This document shows positions 37,568 through 45,907 of a stretch of 64,000 nucleotides of DNA, one piece after another; position 1 is the stretch's first letter, and each line of letters starts with the position of its first letter. Made by a program: the position numbers and the translations under genes. The notes under the pieces were generated by a model. That model was not told the origin of the DNA, did no database searches, and saw nothing but the letters and a program-made list of their open reading frames with translations. This stretch comes from Motilibacter rhizosphaerae (GTDB lineage Bacteria; Actinomycetota; Actinomycetes; Motilibacterales; Motilibacteraceae). The stretch lies in contig NZ_SGXD01000002.1 in NCBI RefSeq assembly GCF_004216915.1, forward strand, positions 310,001 through 374,000. Reading direction: 5' to 3'.

Positions 37568-38815
37568 GTGACTGCGGCCACGTTCTCCGCCCTCGCCGCA
37601 CCGAGCTACCGGACCTACCTGACGGGCCAGGTGTTCGCCAACACCGGCATGTGGATGGCGAGCATCGCGCAGGACTGGCTCGTCCTCGAGATGACGGGCA
37701 GCAGCGCCGCCGTCGGCATCACGATGGCCATGTCGTTCCTGCCCATGCTGCTGTTCGGCGTCTACGGCGGCGTGATCGCGGACCGCTACCCCAAGCGCCG
37801 GATCCTGCTCGCCACGCAGAGCTGCTTCGCGGTCGTGCAGGCCGTCCTGGCGGCTGTCTGCCTGCTCGGGTACGTCCGGGCCTGGCAGGTGTGGGTCCTC
37901 GCCCTCGCGGGTGGCTTCGTCTTCCTCGTCGACAACCCGGCCCGGCAGGTGTTCGTGCACGAGATCGTGGACGGCGGGGACATCCGCAACGCGATCGCGC
38001 TCAACGGCGCCGTGCTCCACGCGACGAGGCTCGTGGGTCCGGCCGTGGGCGCCCTGCTGGTGTCGAGCATCGGGGCGGGCTGGGCCTTCGCGGTCAACGC
38101 CGCCTGCTGCGTCGTGCCGGTGGTGACGCTGCTCCGCCTGCACCCCGTGGCCGTCGCTCCCCCGGCCCCGCGCGGGAAGGGCCAGCTGCTCGAGGGCCTG
38201 CGCTACGTGCGCCGCCACCCGCAGATCGCTCGGATCATCGTCATGGTCGCCACGGTCGGGATGATGGGGCTGAACTTCCCGATCGTGCTCACGGCGATGG
38301 CGCGCGAGTTCGGTCGCGGCGCCGGCACGTACGGGATGTTCAACGTCGTGCTGGCGCTGGGTTCTGTCGCGGGAGCCCTGTGGGCGGCGGGGCGGTCGCG
38401 GGCGCGTACGCGGCAGATCCTGCTGGCAGCACTGGTCTTCGGGCTCACCCAAGCAGGCGCGGCGTTCGCCCCCGACCTCGGGGTCTTCGTGCTGCTCCTC
38501 GTGCCGATGGCGCTGGCGAACCTCGCCTTCCAGGCGCTCGCGAACAGCCGCGTGCAGCTCGCCACCGAGCCGGAGTACCGCGGCCGCGTCATGGCGATCT
38601 ACATGCTCGTCTTCATCGGCACGACTCCCCTCGGCGCGCCGCTCGTCGGGGCGGTGACCTCGGCCTGGGGCCCGCGCGCCGGGATGGCCCTGTGCGGCCT
38701 CGTGCCCGCGGTCGTCGCAGTCGCGCTCGGGGCGTTCGGCCTGCGCGGTGCGTGGGCATCTGTGCTCCCGACCGTGCTGACCCGCAGCGCGCTCGGGACG
38801 AAGGAGGCGACGTGA
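37568..38815 (+). CDS. MFS transporter, EntS-like (MFS_3)
   Basis: The 415-residue protein has 12 hydrophobic helices and the MFS_3 pattern, with a short N-terminus (YRTYLTGQVFANTGMWMASIAQDWLVLE) and a motif A loop (GVIADRYPKRRILL). Relatives export siderophores such as enterobactin, drugs or dyes. It is likely controlled by the divergent LysR protein. The GTG start lies 11 bases after a GGAAGG sequence. The stop overlaps the small downstream gene. Confidence 0.88.
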   Translation: MTAATFSALAAPSYRTYLTGQVFANTGMWMASIAQDWLVLEMTGSSAAVGITMAMSFLPMLLFGVYGGVIADRYPKRRILLATQSCFAVVQAVLAAVCLLGYVRAWQVWVLALAGGFVFLVDNPARQVFVHEIVDGGDIRNAIALNGAVLHATRLVGPAVGALLVSSIGAGWAFAVNAACCVVPVVTLLRLHPVAVAPPAPRGKGQLLEGLRYVRRHPQIARIIVMVATVGMMGLNFPIVLTAMAREFGRGAGTYGMFNVVLALGSVAGALWAAGRSRARTRQILLAALVFGLTQAGAAFAPDLGVFVLLLVPMALANLAFQALANSRVQLATEPEYRGRVMAIYMLVFIGTTPLGAPLVGAVTSAWGPRAGMALCGLVPAVVAVALGAFGLRGAWASVLPTVLTRSALGTKEAT

Positions 38816-38982
38816 CGGAGGCACCGCGTACCCGGCTCGAGGAGGTGCGCCGCGAGCTCGCCGAGCTCGACGAGCGCCACGGCATCTCGCCCTCCCTGGC
38901 GACCGCGATCGTGCCCGAGGAGGTCGCGGACCAGCGTCGCCAGCTCGTGGAGGAGCGCCGCCGGCTGGAGGCCGAGCAGTAG
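38812..38982 (+). CDS. 56-residue helical protein coupled to the exporter
   Basis: The short product is almost entirely charged helix (RLEEVRRELAELDERHG and QLVEERRRLEAEQ), so it should form a small coiled coil. The GTG overlaps the MFS stop by GTGA and has GGAGG at four bases, which is strong support for translation. I do not recognise the family. A role as a partner of the exporter or simply a co-transcribed protein cannot be decided. Confidence 0.65.
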   Translation: MTEAPRTRLEEVRRELAELDERHGISPSLATAIVPEEVADQRRQLVEERRRLEAEQ

Positions 38983-38994
38983 TTCGACCCCCCG

Positions 38995-39338
38995 CGTGAT
39001 CATGCGGATCCTGGGGGTCACCCCTGCCCGTGATCATGCGGATCTTGGGCGACACCCCTGCCCGTGATCATGCAGGACGTGGGCAGCCACCTCGTGATCA
39101 TGCAGGACTCAGGACTACCCCGCGATCATGCAGGTCTTGGGGCGAGGACGCGGGGGGCAGCGCGCGGTCGTGCCACGGCGGCAGGGCCACCCCCACCTCT
39201 TGGTGATCATGCACATCTCGCGCACTCCCCTTGCCCGTGATCATGCAGATCTTGGGGTGCGGGGACGCGAGAGGCGGCCCGTCATGGGGCCCGCGGTGGC
39301 GGGGCTACCCGCCTCCCCGTGTTCATGCACATCTTGTG
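38995..39338. repeat. Array of eight degenerate 21-bp repeats (cgtgatcatgcNgatcttggg)
   Basis: The 479-base spacer 38983-39461 lacks genes and holds eight copies of a ~21-base word with core TGATCATGC, in one orientation, starting at 38995, 39029, 39063, 39093, 39121, 39202, 39236 and 39318. Start-to-start distances are 34, 34, 30, 28, 81, 34 and 82 bases. The sequence between copies is GC-rich and partly repeated (cacccctgccc). Each core contains the palindrome TGATCA; the last copy has TGTTCA. It is not a CRISPR array. It ends about 90 bases before the promoter of the DUF222/HNH gene. Confidence 0.85.
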
Positions 39339-39426
39339 GCTGGTCCAGGGCGTGCTTCCGAGCGGATGTCCTTGAGACGGCTGCGCTCGACGACAAGCGG
39401 ACGCTCCAATCACGTCGTCGACACCC

Positions 39427-39455
39427 TTGCGCGAGTCGCCCGACGGCAGTAGGAT
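39427..39455 (+). promoter_or_regulatory. Promoter of the DUF222/HNH gene, leaderless geometry
   Basis: TTGCGC at 39427-39432 and TAGGAT at 39450-39455 are separated by 17 bases, a good match to a principal-sigma promoter. The expected start of transcription, about seven bases after the -10 box, coincides with the A of the ATG at 39462, so the mRNA should have no 5' leader. This fits the absence of a Shine-Dalgarno sequence. Confidence 0.7.
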
Positions 39456-39471
39456 TCGAACATGCGTTCGA
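39456..39471. promoter_or_regulatory. LexA (SOS) box over the start codon
   Basis: TCGAACATGCGTTCGA is a perfect match to the actinobacterial SOS box TCGAAC-N4-GTTCGA, with the flanking T and A extending the dyad by one pair. The start ATG of the DUF222/HNH gene (39462-39464) occupies three of the four spacer bases, so LexA bound here would cover the transcription start. I saw no other such box outside the T arms of tRNA genes. Confidence 0.85.
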
Positions 39472-40949
39472 ACAACGGTCCTGAGCGGGGTGACGGGTTG
39501 CCCGTCCGCCCGGTGCCCGGGGTCGTCGCGCTGCCTGGGCCGGGGCTGCCGTTCGCGAGGGCGTTGGAGCAGGTCGCCGTAGGGCCGATGCTGCTGTCGC
39601 TGGTGCAGCAGCTGAGTCGTGACGAGGGTCTGTTGCGGTCGTGGGCGCTGGCGGGGGAACCGGCCGCCGGTGTGGCCGGGTCGAAGGAGGGTCGCCCGGA
39701 GGTCGTGGTCCTCGCCGACGCGCGGTTGGCGCTGGTGCAGGCGTGCGCGCGGGTAGAGGCTGTGGCGGCGGCGGTGAAGGCGGAGCTGGTCGCCTCGGCC
39801 TACGGGCAGATCGCGACGGCGACCGCGGAGACGGTGCCGGGTGCGGCTCGGGGTGGTGGGGCGAAGGTGTCGGCGCGGGCGGAGATGGCGCTCGCGCTGC
39901 GGATGACCGAGCGCGGTGCCGCCGCGATGGTGGACGGTGCGCTGCTGCTCACGTCGCGTCATCCGGGGACGCGGTGGCTGCTCGCCGAGGGCCACCTGTC
40001 ACCTGCCCACGCCCGGGTGGTGGTCGACGAGGCGTCCGTGCTGGCCGACGAGTTCATCCCGGCGCTGGAGGCGGCGGTGCTGCGCCGCGCCCCGGAGCGG
40101 ACGGTCAGCGAGCTGCGCCGCGACGTCCGTCGCGCGGTGGCGAAGCTCGACCCGCGCGGGGCGGTGGAGCGGCACGCCGACGCCGTCCAGCAGCGCGCCG
40201 TCCGGATCACCCCGCTGCCCGACGGGATGGCCGAGATCCGCGCCCTGCTCACCGCCGACGAAGCCCAGGTCGTGTCCAGCGCGCTCGACCGGATCGCCCG
40301 CGACTTGCCCACCGCCGAGCGCGGGTTCGCCGCGCGAGCCGGGTCACGCGCGGACGCGCTCGTCGCGGTGTGCTCCGTGCTGCTCGACCCCGCCGCGGAC
40401 GGCGACTTCCTCCCGGCGCTGACGAGGACGGCCGCGCCGGTCGCCGTGCAGGTGCAGATCTCCGCCGCCACCCTCCTCGGCCTCGCCGAGGACCCCGCCC
40501 ACCTCGTGGGCCACGGCCCGATCCCCGCCGACCTCGGCCGCCTGCTCGCGAGCGACGGGACCTGGCAGCTCGCCATCACCGACCCCGACGGCCGGCTGCT
40601 CGACCTCCACCGCCTGCGCTACCAACCCACCGCCGCCCAACGCGCACACGTGACCGCGCTGTGGCTGCACTGCGGACACCCCAGCTGCTCCGTACCCGCC
40701 ACCCGCTGCGACGTCGACCACACCATCCCCTTCAACCACCACGGGACCGGCGACCCCGAAGACCCGGACGACCCGGGCGGGGGGCACACCACCTGCCGCA
40801 ACCTCTGCCCCAGATGCCGGCTCCACCACAACCTCAAGACCTGGTGGGGATGGACCACCACACCACTCCCCGACGGGACCATCGCCCACCGCACACCCCT
40901 GGGCAGGGTCTACGAAGCACGACCAGAACCACAACCCTGCGCCGCCTGA
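39462..40949 (+). CDS. DUF222/HNH endonuclease-domain protein (13E12 repeat family)
   Basis: The 495-residue protein has the large DUF222 helical region (about residues 30-330) and a C-terminal HNH nuclease with CDVDHTIPFNHHG, then the Cys pairs CRNLCPRC and HHNLKT, the usual His-Asn-His arrangement with a zinc knuckle. 13E12 genes are multi-copy and recombining in actinobacteria, and some mycobacterial copies are reported to be under LexA control. The function is unknown; a DNA-repair or mobile-element nuclease is likely. The ATG at 39462 is fixed by the promoter and SOS box. Some synonymous codons differ from neighbours (more T and A endings), hinting at transfer. Confidence 0.92.
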   Translation: MRSNNGPERGDGLPVRPVPGVVALPGPGLPFARALEQVAVGPMLLSLVQQLSRDEGLLRSWALAGEPAAGVAGSKEGRPEVVVLADARLALVQACARVEAVAAAVKAELVASAYGQIATATAETVPGAARGGGAKVSARAEMALALRMTERGAAAMVDGALLLTSRHPGTRWLLAEGHLSPAHARVVVDEASVLADEFIPALEAAVLRRAPERTVSELRRDVRRAVAKLDPRGAVERHADAVQQRAVRITPLPDGMAEIRALLTADEAQVVSSALDRIARDLPTAERGFAARAGSRADALVAVCSVLLDPAADGDFLPALTRTAAPVAVQVQISAATLLGLAEDPAHLVGHGPIPADLGRLLASDGTWQLAITDPDGRLLDLHRLRYQPTAAQRAHVTALWLHCGHPSCSVPATRCDVDHTIPFNHHGTGDPEDPDDPGGGHTTCRNLCPRCRLHHNLKTWWGWTTTPLPDGTIAHRTPLGRVYEARPEPQPCAA

Positions 40950-41053
40950 CCACGAGCGACCGCCCAGCCCCGCCGGCACCAGCCGGGGGGCCAGCGGCAC
41001 GTCCGGCGCAGAACGCGCACACGGCAGAAGACGCGCGCCGAGGTCCGGCCGTC

Positions 41054-42814
41054 TCAGACCGCGAGCAGGCCCTTCAGCGCGACGGCCGTGCCGAGCAGGC
41101 AGACGCCGCCGGCAGCGACCCACGGGGCGACGCGCAGGACGGGGGCCAGCAGCCGCGGGCTCCGCGCCGAGCTGTCCGAGAACCTGCGGAGGCGCTCCCC
41201 CGTCGTCGCCACGAGGATGCCCACCGTGGTCAGGGTCGTGGCCATGCCGACGCCGAAGGCGAGGACGAGCGCGACGCCCAGCCACCAGTGGCCGGTCGCC
41301 ACCGCGCCGAGCAGCACGACGACGGCGGTCGGGCTGGGGACGAGGCCACCGGCCAGCCCCATCGCGACGAGCCCGCGCCGGTGAGCGCCGCGCTCGGGGT
41401 GCTCGTGCCCGTGATCGTGCGGGTGCTCATCCGTGTGCCCGTGCGAGTGCCCGCCCCCGTGCGAGTGCGAGTGCCCACCCCCGTGCGAGTGCCCGCTCCC
41501 AGCCTCGTGCGCGTGCGCAGGGCTCGGCACGTGCGCAGGAGCGTGACCGGCGGCGTGCTCGTGCGGGTGGCCGTGGACGACCGCGGGGTTGGCACCCTCC
41601 GCCGCTCCCGCGAGCGCGAGGACCGCCACCTCCGCGGGCGCGTGCGAGTGCCCGTCCTCGTGCGAGTGCCCGTGAGCGTGCCCCTCGCCGTGAGGATGCC
41701 CGTGCTGCTGCTCGTGGGAATGCGAGTGCGCGTGCCCCTCCCCGTGCGAGTGCGCGTGCCCCTCCCCGTGCGAGTGCCCGTGCGCGCCCAGGCCCCGGCC
41801 ACGGCGTACCTGCCGCACCAGCCCCACCCCCACGACCAGCACGACGAGCCCGCTCACCACGCTCAGCCACGGGTACACCGACGCGGGCGCGAACGCCGCC
41901 CCGGCGGAGACGAGCACGCCCAGCACCAGCACCCCCGCGGTGTGCGTCGCGGTGACGGTGCTCGCGACCGTCAGCGCGGAGCGCAGCGAGCGTGCCTGGC
42001 GCCCCGCGAGGTAGAACGCCATGACGGTCTTGCCGTGCCCCGGCGCCACAGCGTGCGCGGCGCCCACGCCCGCCGCGAGCAGCAGCGCGACCACGAGTGC
42101 GCCGATCCCGACGCGACCGTCGCCGACGAGCCCCTCGAACGCCCGGGACAGCGCGTCCACTGGACGCTGCACGACGGCCGGAGCACCGGCGACCTCGGCC
42201 GCGAGGGCGGTGCCACCAGCGCGTACCTGCGCGTGCCCCTCGCGCTGGTTGCGCGGCGAGCTGAGCAGGTCAGCCGGGTACGCGGTGAGCCGTGCGCTCA
42301 CGCTCTGCGCGGGCGCGTCGCTGCGGGACAGCGTGGTGCGGTCGCCGCGCAGGGTCACCTCGTGCCAGCCCACGTGGTCGTCGACGGCGACGTCGGCGAA
42401 GGAGAGGGCGCCGCTCGTCCCGCCGGGCACCCGCGCGGCGGCGCTGCACTCGACCCGCAGCGTCTGCAGCCCCGCGGCGCCGGGCAGCAGGCGCGCCGTC
42501 GACGACACGGGCGCGAGCGTGACGGCCTTCCCGCCCAGCGACAGGCGCAGCTTGCCGGCCGTGGTCGCGCAGCTCCGGGCGGCGTACGCCGGCAGGTCGT
42601 GCCCGATCGACACCTCCTGCTGCACCGTCGGGATCTCGGCGTAGTCGAGGACGTGGTCGACGCGGACGTCGTCCGGCCCGACGACCACCCCGGAGTACGA
42701 GTTCACGGTGAAGTTGCCCAGCGGGTGGGCCGAGGCCGTGGCCGCGGGCACCACGGCGAGGACGGCGGCACCGCCCAGGACGAGCAGGCCGCGCAGCGCA
42801 CGGGACGTCGGCAT
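41054..42814 (-). CDS. Nickel/cobalt efflux-type permease with long His-rich loop
   Basis: After a signal peptide (about residues 1-29) comes a ~200-residue extracellular domain (HPLGNFTVNSYSG start), then six membrane helices of the RcnA/NiCoT group, with the metal-site signature HAVAPGHGKTVMAFY at 254-268. Between helices, residues 345-479 form a region containing dozens of His in GHSHGEGHAH-like units, a likely metal buffer or sensor loop. RcnA proteins export Ni and Co. The ATG shares a base with the TGA of the TPR gene. The repetitive His codons make this stretch prone to length change. Confidence 0.88.
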   Translation of the reverse strand: MPTSRALRGLLVLGGAAVLAVVPAATASAHPLGNFTVNSYSGVVVGPDDVRVDHVLDYAEIPTVQQEVSIGHDLPAYAARSCATTAGKLRLSLGGKAVTLAPVSSTARLLPGAAGLQTLRVECSAAARVPGGTSGALSFADVAVDDHVGWHEVTLRGDRTTLSRSDAPAQSVSARLTAYPADLLSSPRNQREGHAQVRAGGTALAAEVAGAPAVVQRPVDALSRAFEGLVGDGRVGIGALVVALLLAAGVGAAHAVAPGHGKTVMAFYLAGRQARSLRSALTVASTVTATHTAGVLVLGVLVSAGAAFAPASVYPWLSVVSGLVVLVVGVGLVRQVRRGRGLGAHGHSHGEGHAHSHGEGHAHSHSHEQQHGHPHGEGHAHGHSHEDGHSHAPAEVAVLALAGAAEGANPAVVHGHPHEHAAGHAPAHVPSPAHAHEAGSGHSHGGGHSHSHGGGHSHGHTDEHPHDHGHEHPERGAHRRGLVAMGLAGGLVPSPTAVVVLLGAVATGHWWLGVALVLAFGVGMATTLTTVGILVATTGERLRRFSDSSARSPRLLAPVLRVAPWVAAGGVCLLGTAVALKGLLAV

Positions 42815-44124
42815 CAGGCCCCCAGGGAGGAGAGCGCGCGGCGGGCAGCCGGCGCGTACAGCGGGGAGAACGTGGGCTCGAGCGCCAGGGCGCGCTGCAG
42901 CGTGCGCTTCCCGGCGGCCTTCTGGCCGGCGCCGATCTGCGCGGTGCCGAGGTGGTAGAGCACGCGGGCGTCCTTCGTGCCGAGCGCCGTCGCCTGCAGG
43001 AGGTACGGCACGGCCTCGCGGTCGCGCCCGGCGGCGTGCAGCGCCCAGCCGAGCGCGTCGGCGCTGAGGATGCAGTGCCGGCGGTCCCACTCGGCGCGGG
43101 CGACCTGCAGCGCGGCGGCGGGCGACCCGTGGTCGGCCTCGTAGTGCGCGACCTCGAGGTCGGCGTCGACGCCGTTCGCGCGGGCCAGCTGCGCGCTGGC
43201 CTTCACCACGGCGTACTGCACCTGCGCCTGCTGGTGGCGCCCGACGGAGTCGAGCAGCTCGCCGTAGGCCAGGAGGTACTCCGCGAGCGGCATCTTCGTC
43301 ACGACCTGCTCGTAGAGCGCGACGGCCTGGTCGACCTTCCCGCGCGCCCCCAGGGCCTGGGCCTGCGCGGCCATCGCCGGCACGTAGCCGGGCTCGGCCT
43401 GGAGCGAGGCGGCGTACTCGCGCTCGGCGCCCGCCAGATCGCCGGTCTGCCGGTCGAGCGCGCCGAGGTGGACGTGGGCGAAGGCCTTGTCGTCGGCGAG
43501 CGTGGCGTCGTCCAGCGCCATGGTCATGAGCCGCCGAGCCGCGGGGATGTCACCGCGGAGCTCGGCGAGGTAGGACAGCCGGCTGAAGGTGGAGACCCCC
43601 GGGCGCAGGTCGTCGGCGCGCTCGGCGGCGCGCTCGGCCTCGGCGTAGCGGCCCAGCTCCTCGAGCGCGTCCACCTCGACGAGGTACGCGTCGGCGCTGT
43701 CCGGTGCGGCCGCCACCGCCTTCTGCGCGGACGCTAGCGCACCGGAGAAGTCGTGCCGGGCGGCGTGCAGCGCGGCGCTCGCCACCATCCCGGGGACGTT
43801 GCCGTCGGCCTGCAGGCGCAGCGACTGCTGCACCGCGGCGTCGGCCTTCGGGTAGTACGTGGGCTCGCTGGTCAGCCTGGCCCGCGCGACGTACGCGGCG
43901 GCGAGCGACGCCCAGCCGGCGGAGTCCTTCGGCTGCAGGGCGAGGTGGTGCTGGAGCGCGGCGAGCGCCGCGTCGGAGGACCCCGAGAGCTGGTCCGGTG
44001 CGGAGACGTCGGCAGCGGCGCGCTGGCGCGCGGACGAGCGCCCGGTGCCGGTGGCGAGCAGGACGGCGGACACGCCGAGCACGACGGCGAGCAGGATCGA
44101 GACGACGGGGAAGGCACGGCGCAC
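42814..44124 (-). CDS. Membrane-anchored TPR protein
   Basis: A single N-terminal helix (about residues 5-25) tethers a periplasm- or wall-facing protein of about ten tetratricopeptide repeats (for example AALQHHLALQPKDSAGWASLAAAYV). TPR arrays bind other proteins, so it probably scaffolds the neighbours. GTG 44124 with GGAG at seven bases is chosen over the ATG of a longer frame. It is coupled to the permease by a TGATG overlap and lies 65 bases after the DUF4331 gene. Confidence 0.85.
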   Translation of the reverse strand: MRRAFPVVSILLAVVLGVSAVLLATGTGRSSARQRAAADVSAPDQLSGSSDAALAALQHHLALQPKDSAGWASLAAAYVARARLTSEPTYYPKADAAVQQSLRLQADGNVPGMVASAALHAARHDFSGALASAQKAVAAAPDSADAYLVEVDALEELGRYAEAERAAERADDLRPGVSTFSRLSYLAELRGDIPAARRLMTMALDDATLADDKAFAHVHLGALDRQTGDLAGAEREYAASLQAEPGYVPAMAAQAQALGARGKVDQAVALYEQVVTKMPLAEYLLAYGELLDSVGRHQQAQVQYAVVKASAQLARANGVDADLEVAHYEADHGSPAAALQVARAEWDRRHCILSADALGWALHAAGRDREAVPYLLQATALGTKDARVLYHLGTAQIGAGQKAAGKRTLQRALALEPTFSPLYAPAARRALSSLGA

Positions 44125-44189
44125 GGGGGGCTCCTCGGGAGGGGTGCCCCTCCGGTCCGGAGACCGGAGGGGCACCTCGGGGACGGTCG

Positions 44190-45710
44190 TCAGGCGACGG
44201 CGACCGAGGAGCGACGACGGGCCACGAGGGTCCCGGCACCGCCGGCGAGCAGGGCGAGCGCCCCGAGGCCACCGAGGGCCACGGGGAGCTGCGACCCGCC
44301 CGAGGAGGACCCGCCGCTCACCTTGCCGCCGGTGAGCAGCGAGGTGCTGACGCCCTTGGCGTGGACCAGGGAGCCGGAGTGCGGGATGCCGACGTACGGG
44401 AAGTCCGACGTGAACGCCACGTCGTTCTTGTTGACGCCGTCCCCGAGGGTGTTCGGGGAGCCCACGAGGGCCCCGGCGAGCGCCTGCAGGGAGATGTCGA
44501 TGACGTCGTCACCGAGGCGACGCCCGTTCGGGAAGCCCTGGACGTCACCGCCCAGCACGCCGAGCCGGTTGGGGGCCGCCGTGACCGGGGTCGAGGTGTT
44601 GAGCCGCAGCTCCTCGCTCGGCGTCACGTTCGCGGGCTGGTTGAGCCCCTTGACGCCGGTGAGGAACACCGAGACCAGGTCGTTGCGCGGCGTCGCCGGG
44701 GCCTTGAGCCCGTAGATCGCCTGCAGCAGCTTGGGCACCTCGGGGTTCGTCACGTAGGGCAGGAACTGCCCGTCGCCGCTCGGGACGGACGCGTTCCACT
44801 TGTCCTTGTCCTTGACCGGGACGACGGCCTCGTTGACGAGCGGGTTGCCCAGGCGGGAGACCTGGACCCACTTGCCGGCAGCGTTCTTCTTGAGCGTCGA
44901 GGTCCACACGCCGATGACCGGCTCGCCACCGGACGTGACCTCGCTGATGGGCACCTGCACGCCCAGCGTGTTGACGTTGTAGCCCGACAGCGAGTCGTTG
45001 CCGACCTCGGAGAGGTTGCCGCCGTAGAGCAGGTCGAAGACCCGGAGGTCGAGGAAGAACGGGTCGTCGGCCTGGCCGGCGAAGGCCAGCCCGCCGCCCG
45101 GCATCGAGTGCCGGGCCTGGCCGCGCAGCGTCCAGTAGTTCGGCATCGACGCGTCGCCCACGTCGGACGGCGCGGTGAACCCGTCGCGGACCACGACGGA
45201 GGTCTTCCCGTGCTCGATCTTCCGGACGATGTAGCGCTGCCGGTAGTTGAGGTCCGGGTCGTCCTTGTCCGTCACCTGGCCCGTGTTGTACAGGAAGGTG
45301 CCCGGGTTCTGGTAGCTCGAGACGAACGTGAAGCGGTAGGTGATGTCCGCCTTCGCGTCGCCGTTGTTGTCGATGTTGATGTCGTACGCGGCGCCGTCGT
45401 CCCACGGGTAGAAGTTCGGGCCGCCGGCCGGGTCCTCGAACGGGATCCAGTTGCCGAGCAGGGTGACGGTGTCGGGCTTGTCCGGGCTGCGGAAGGCGTA
45501 CGTGTCCGTCGCGTCGTCCTTCGGCATGCCCGAGATCAGGGGCGCTTCGCGGTGGCTCGACGCGGACGCGGGTCCGGCGCCGAAGGCCGCGAGGCCCGTC
45601 GTGCTGAGCAGGGCTCCGGCGCCCACGAGGGCGAGGGTGCGTGGAGCCAGGGGGCGGGTTCTGGACGTGGTGTCCTCCTCGGGAGGGGCCGGGGACCGGC
45701 CCGCAGGCAT
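44190..45710 (-). CDS. DUF4331 secreted, wall- or membrane-anchored protein
   Basis: A signal peptide (AxA cleavage in AGPASASSHREAP) is followed by the DUF4331 domain with SHREAPLI, DDATDTYAFRSPDKP and INIDNNGDAKADI-type segments, the last resembling an EF-hand-like calcium site. The C-terminus has a Gly/Ser linker, LPVALGG, one hydrophobic helix and RRRSS, similar to a sortase signal that has lost the LPxTG consensus, so anchoring by the helix is safer. The ATG at 45710 has GGGAG nine bases upstream. Function is unknown. The 197 bases upstream (45711-45907) hold no gene and probably its promoter. Confidence 0.85.
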   Translation of the reverse strand: MPAGRSPAPPEEDTTSRTRPLAPRTLALVGAGALLSTTGLAAFGAGPASASSHREAPLISGMPKDDATDTYAFRSPDKPDTVTLLGNWIPFEDPAGGPNFYPWDDGAAYDINIDNNGDAKADITYRFTFVSSYQNPGTFLYNTGQVTDKDDPDLNYRQRYIVRKIEHGKTSVVVRDGFTAPSDVGDASMPNYWTLRGQARHSMPGGGLAFAGQADDPFFLDLRVFDLLYGGNLSEVGNDSLSGYNVNTLGVQVPISEVTSGGEPVIGVWTSTLKKNAAGKWVQVSRLGNPLVNEAVVPVKDKDKWNASVPSGDGQFLPYVTNPEVPKLLQAIYGLKAPATPRNDLVSVFLTGVKGLNQPANVTPSEELRLNTSTPVTAAPNRLGVLGGDVQGFPNGRRLGDDVIDISLQALAGALVGSPNTLGDGVNKNDVAFTSDFPYVGIPHSGSLVHAKGVSTSLLTGGKVSGGSSSGGSQLPVALGGLGALALLAGGAGTLVARRRSSVAVA

Positions 45711-45907
45711 CGCCCGCGCTCCCGTGGTGGTCGTCCGGGGGCGGGCGGGAAGACGAGCGGCAGGGCTCCTTCCCGCACCGGGGGGCGCATCGTTGCGTCG
45801 GTACCACCAGGAACGCTTCGGAGCCTGGCAGCATCCGGACGGGTCCGCAACGGGAGCGATCTCACCGGTCGCTCCCCCGGTCCTCCGACCGGCGCCGCTG
45901 CGGGGAC

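Noticed and set aside
38995-39338. CRISPR array
   Set aside because: Repeats are only ~21 bases and imperfect, distances vary from 28 to 82 bases, in-between sequences resemble each other, and no cas gene is in the window.
44545-45834. A second minus-strand frame in the DUF4331 gene
   Set aside because: It reads the same DNA in another phase and lacks any family motif; DUF4331 is clear in the annotated frame.
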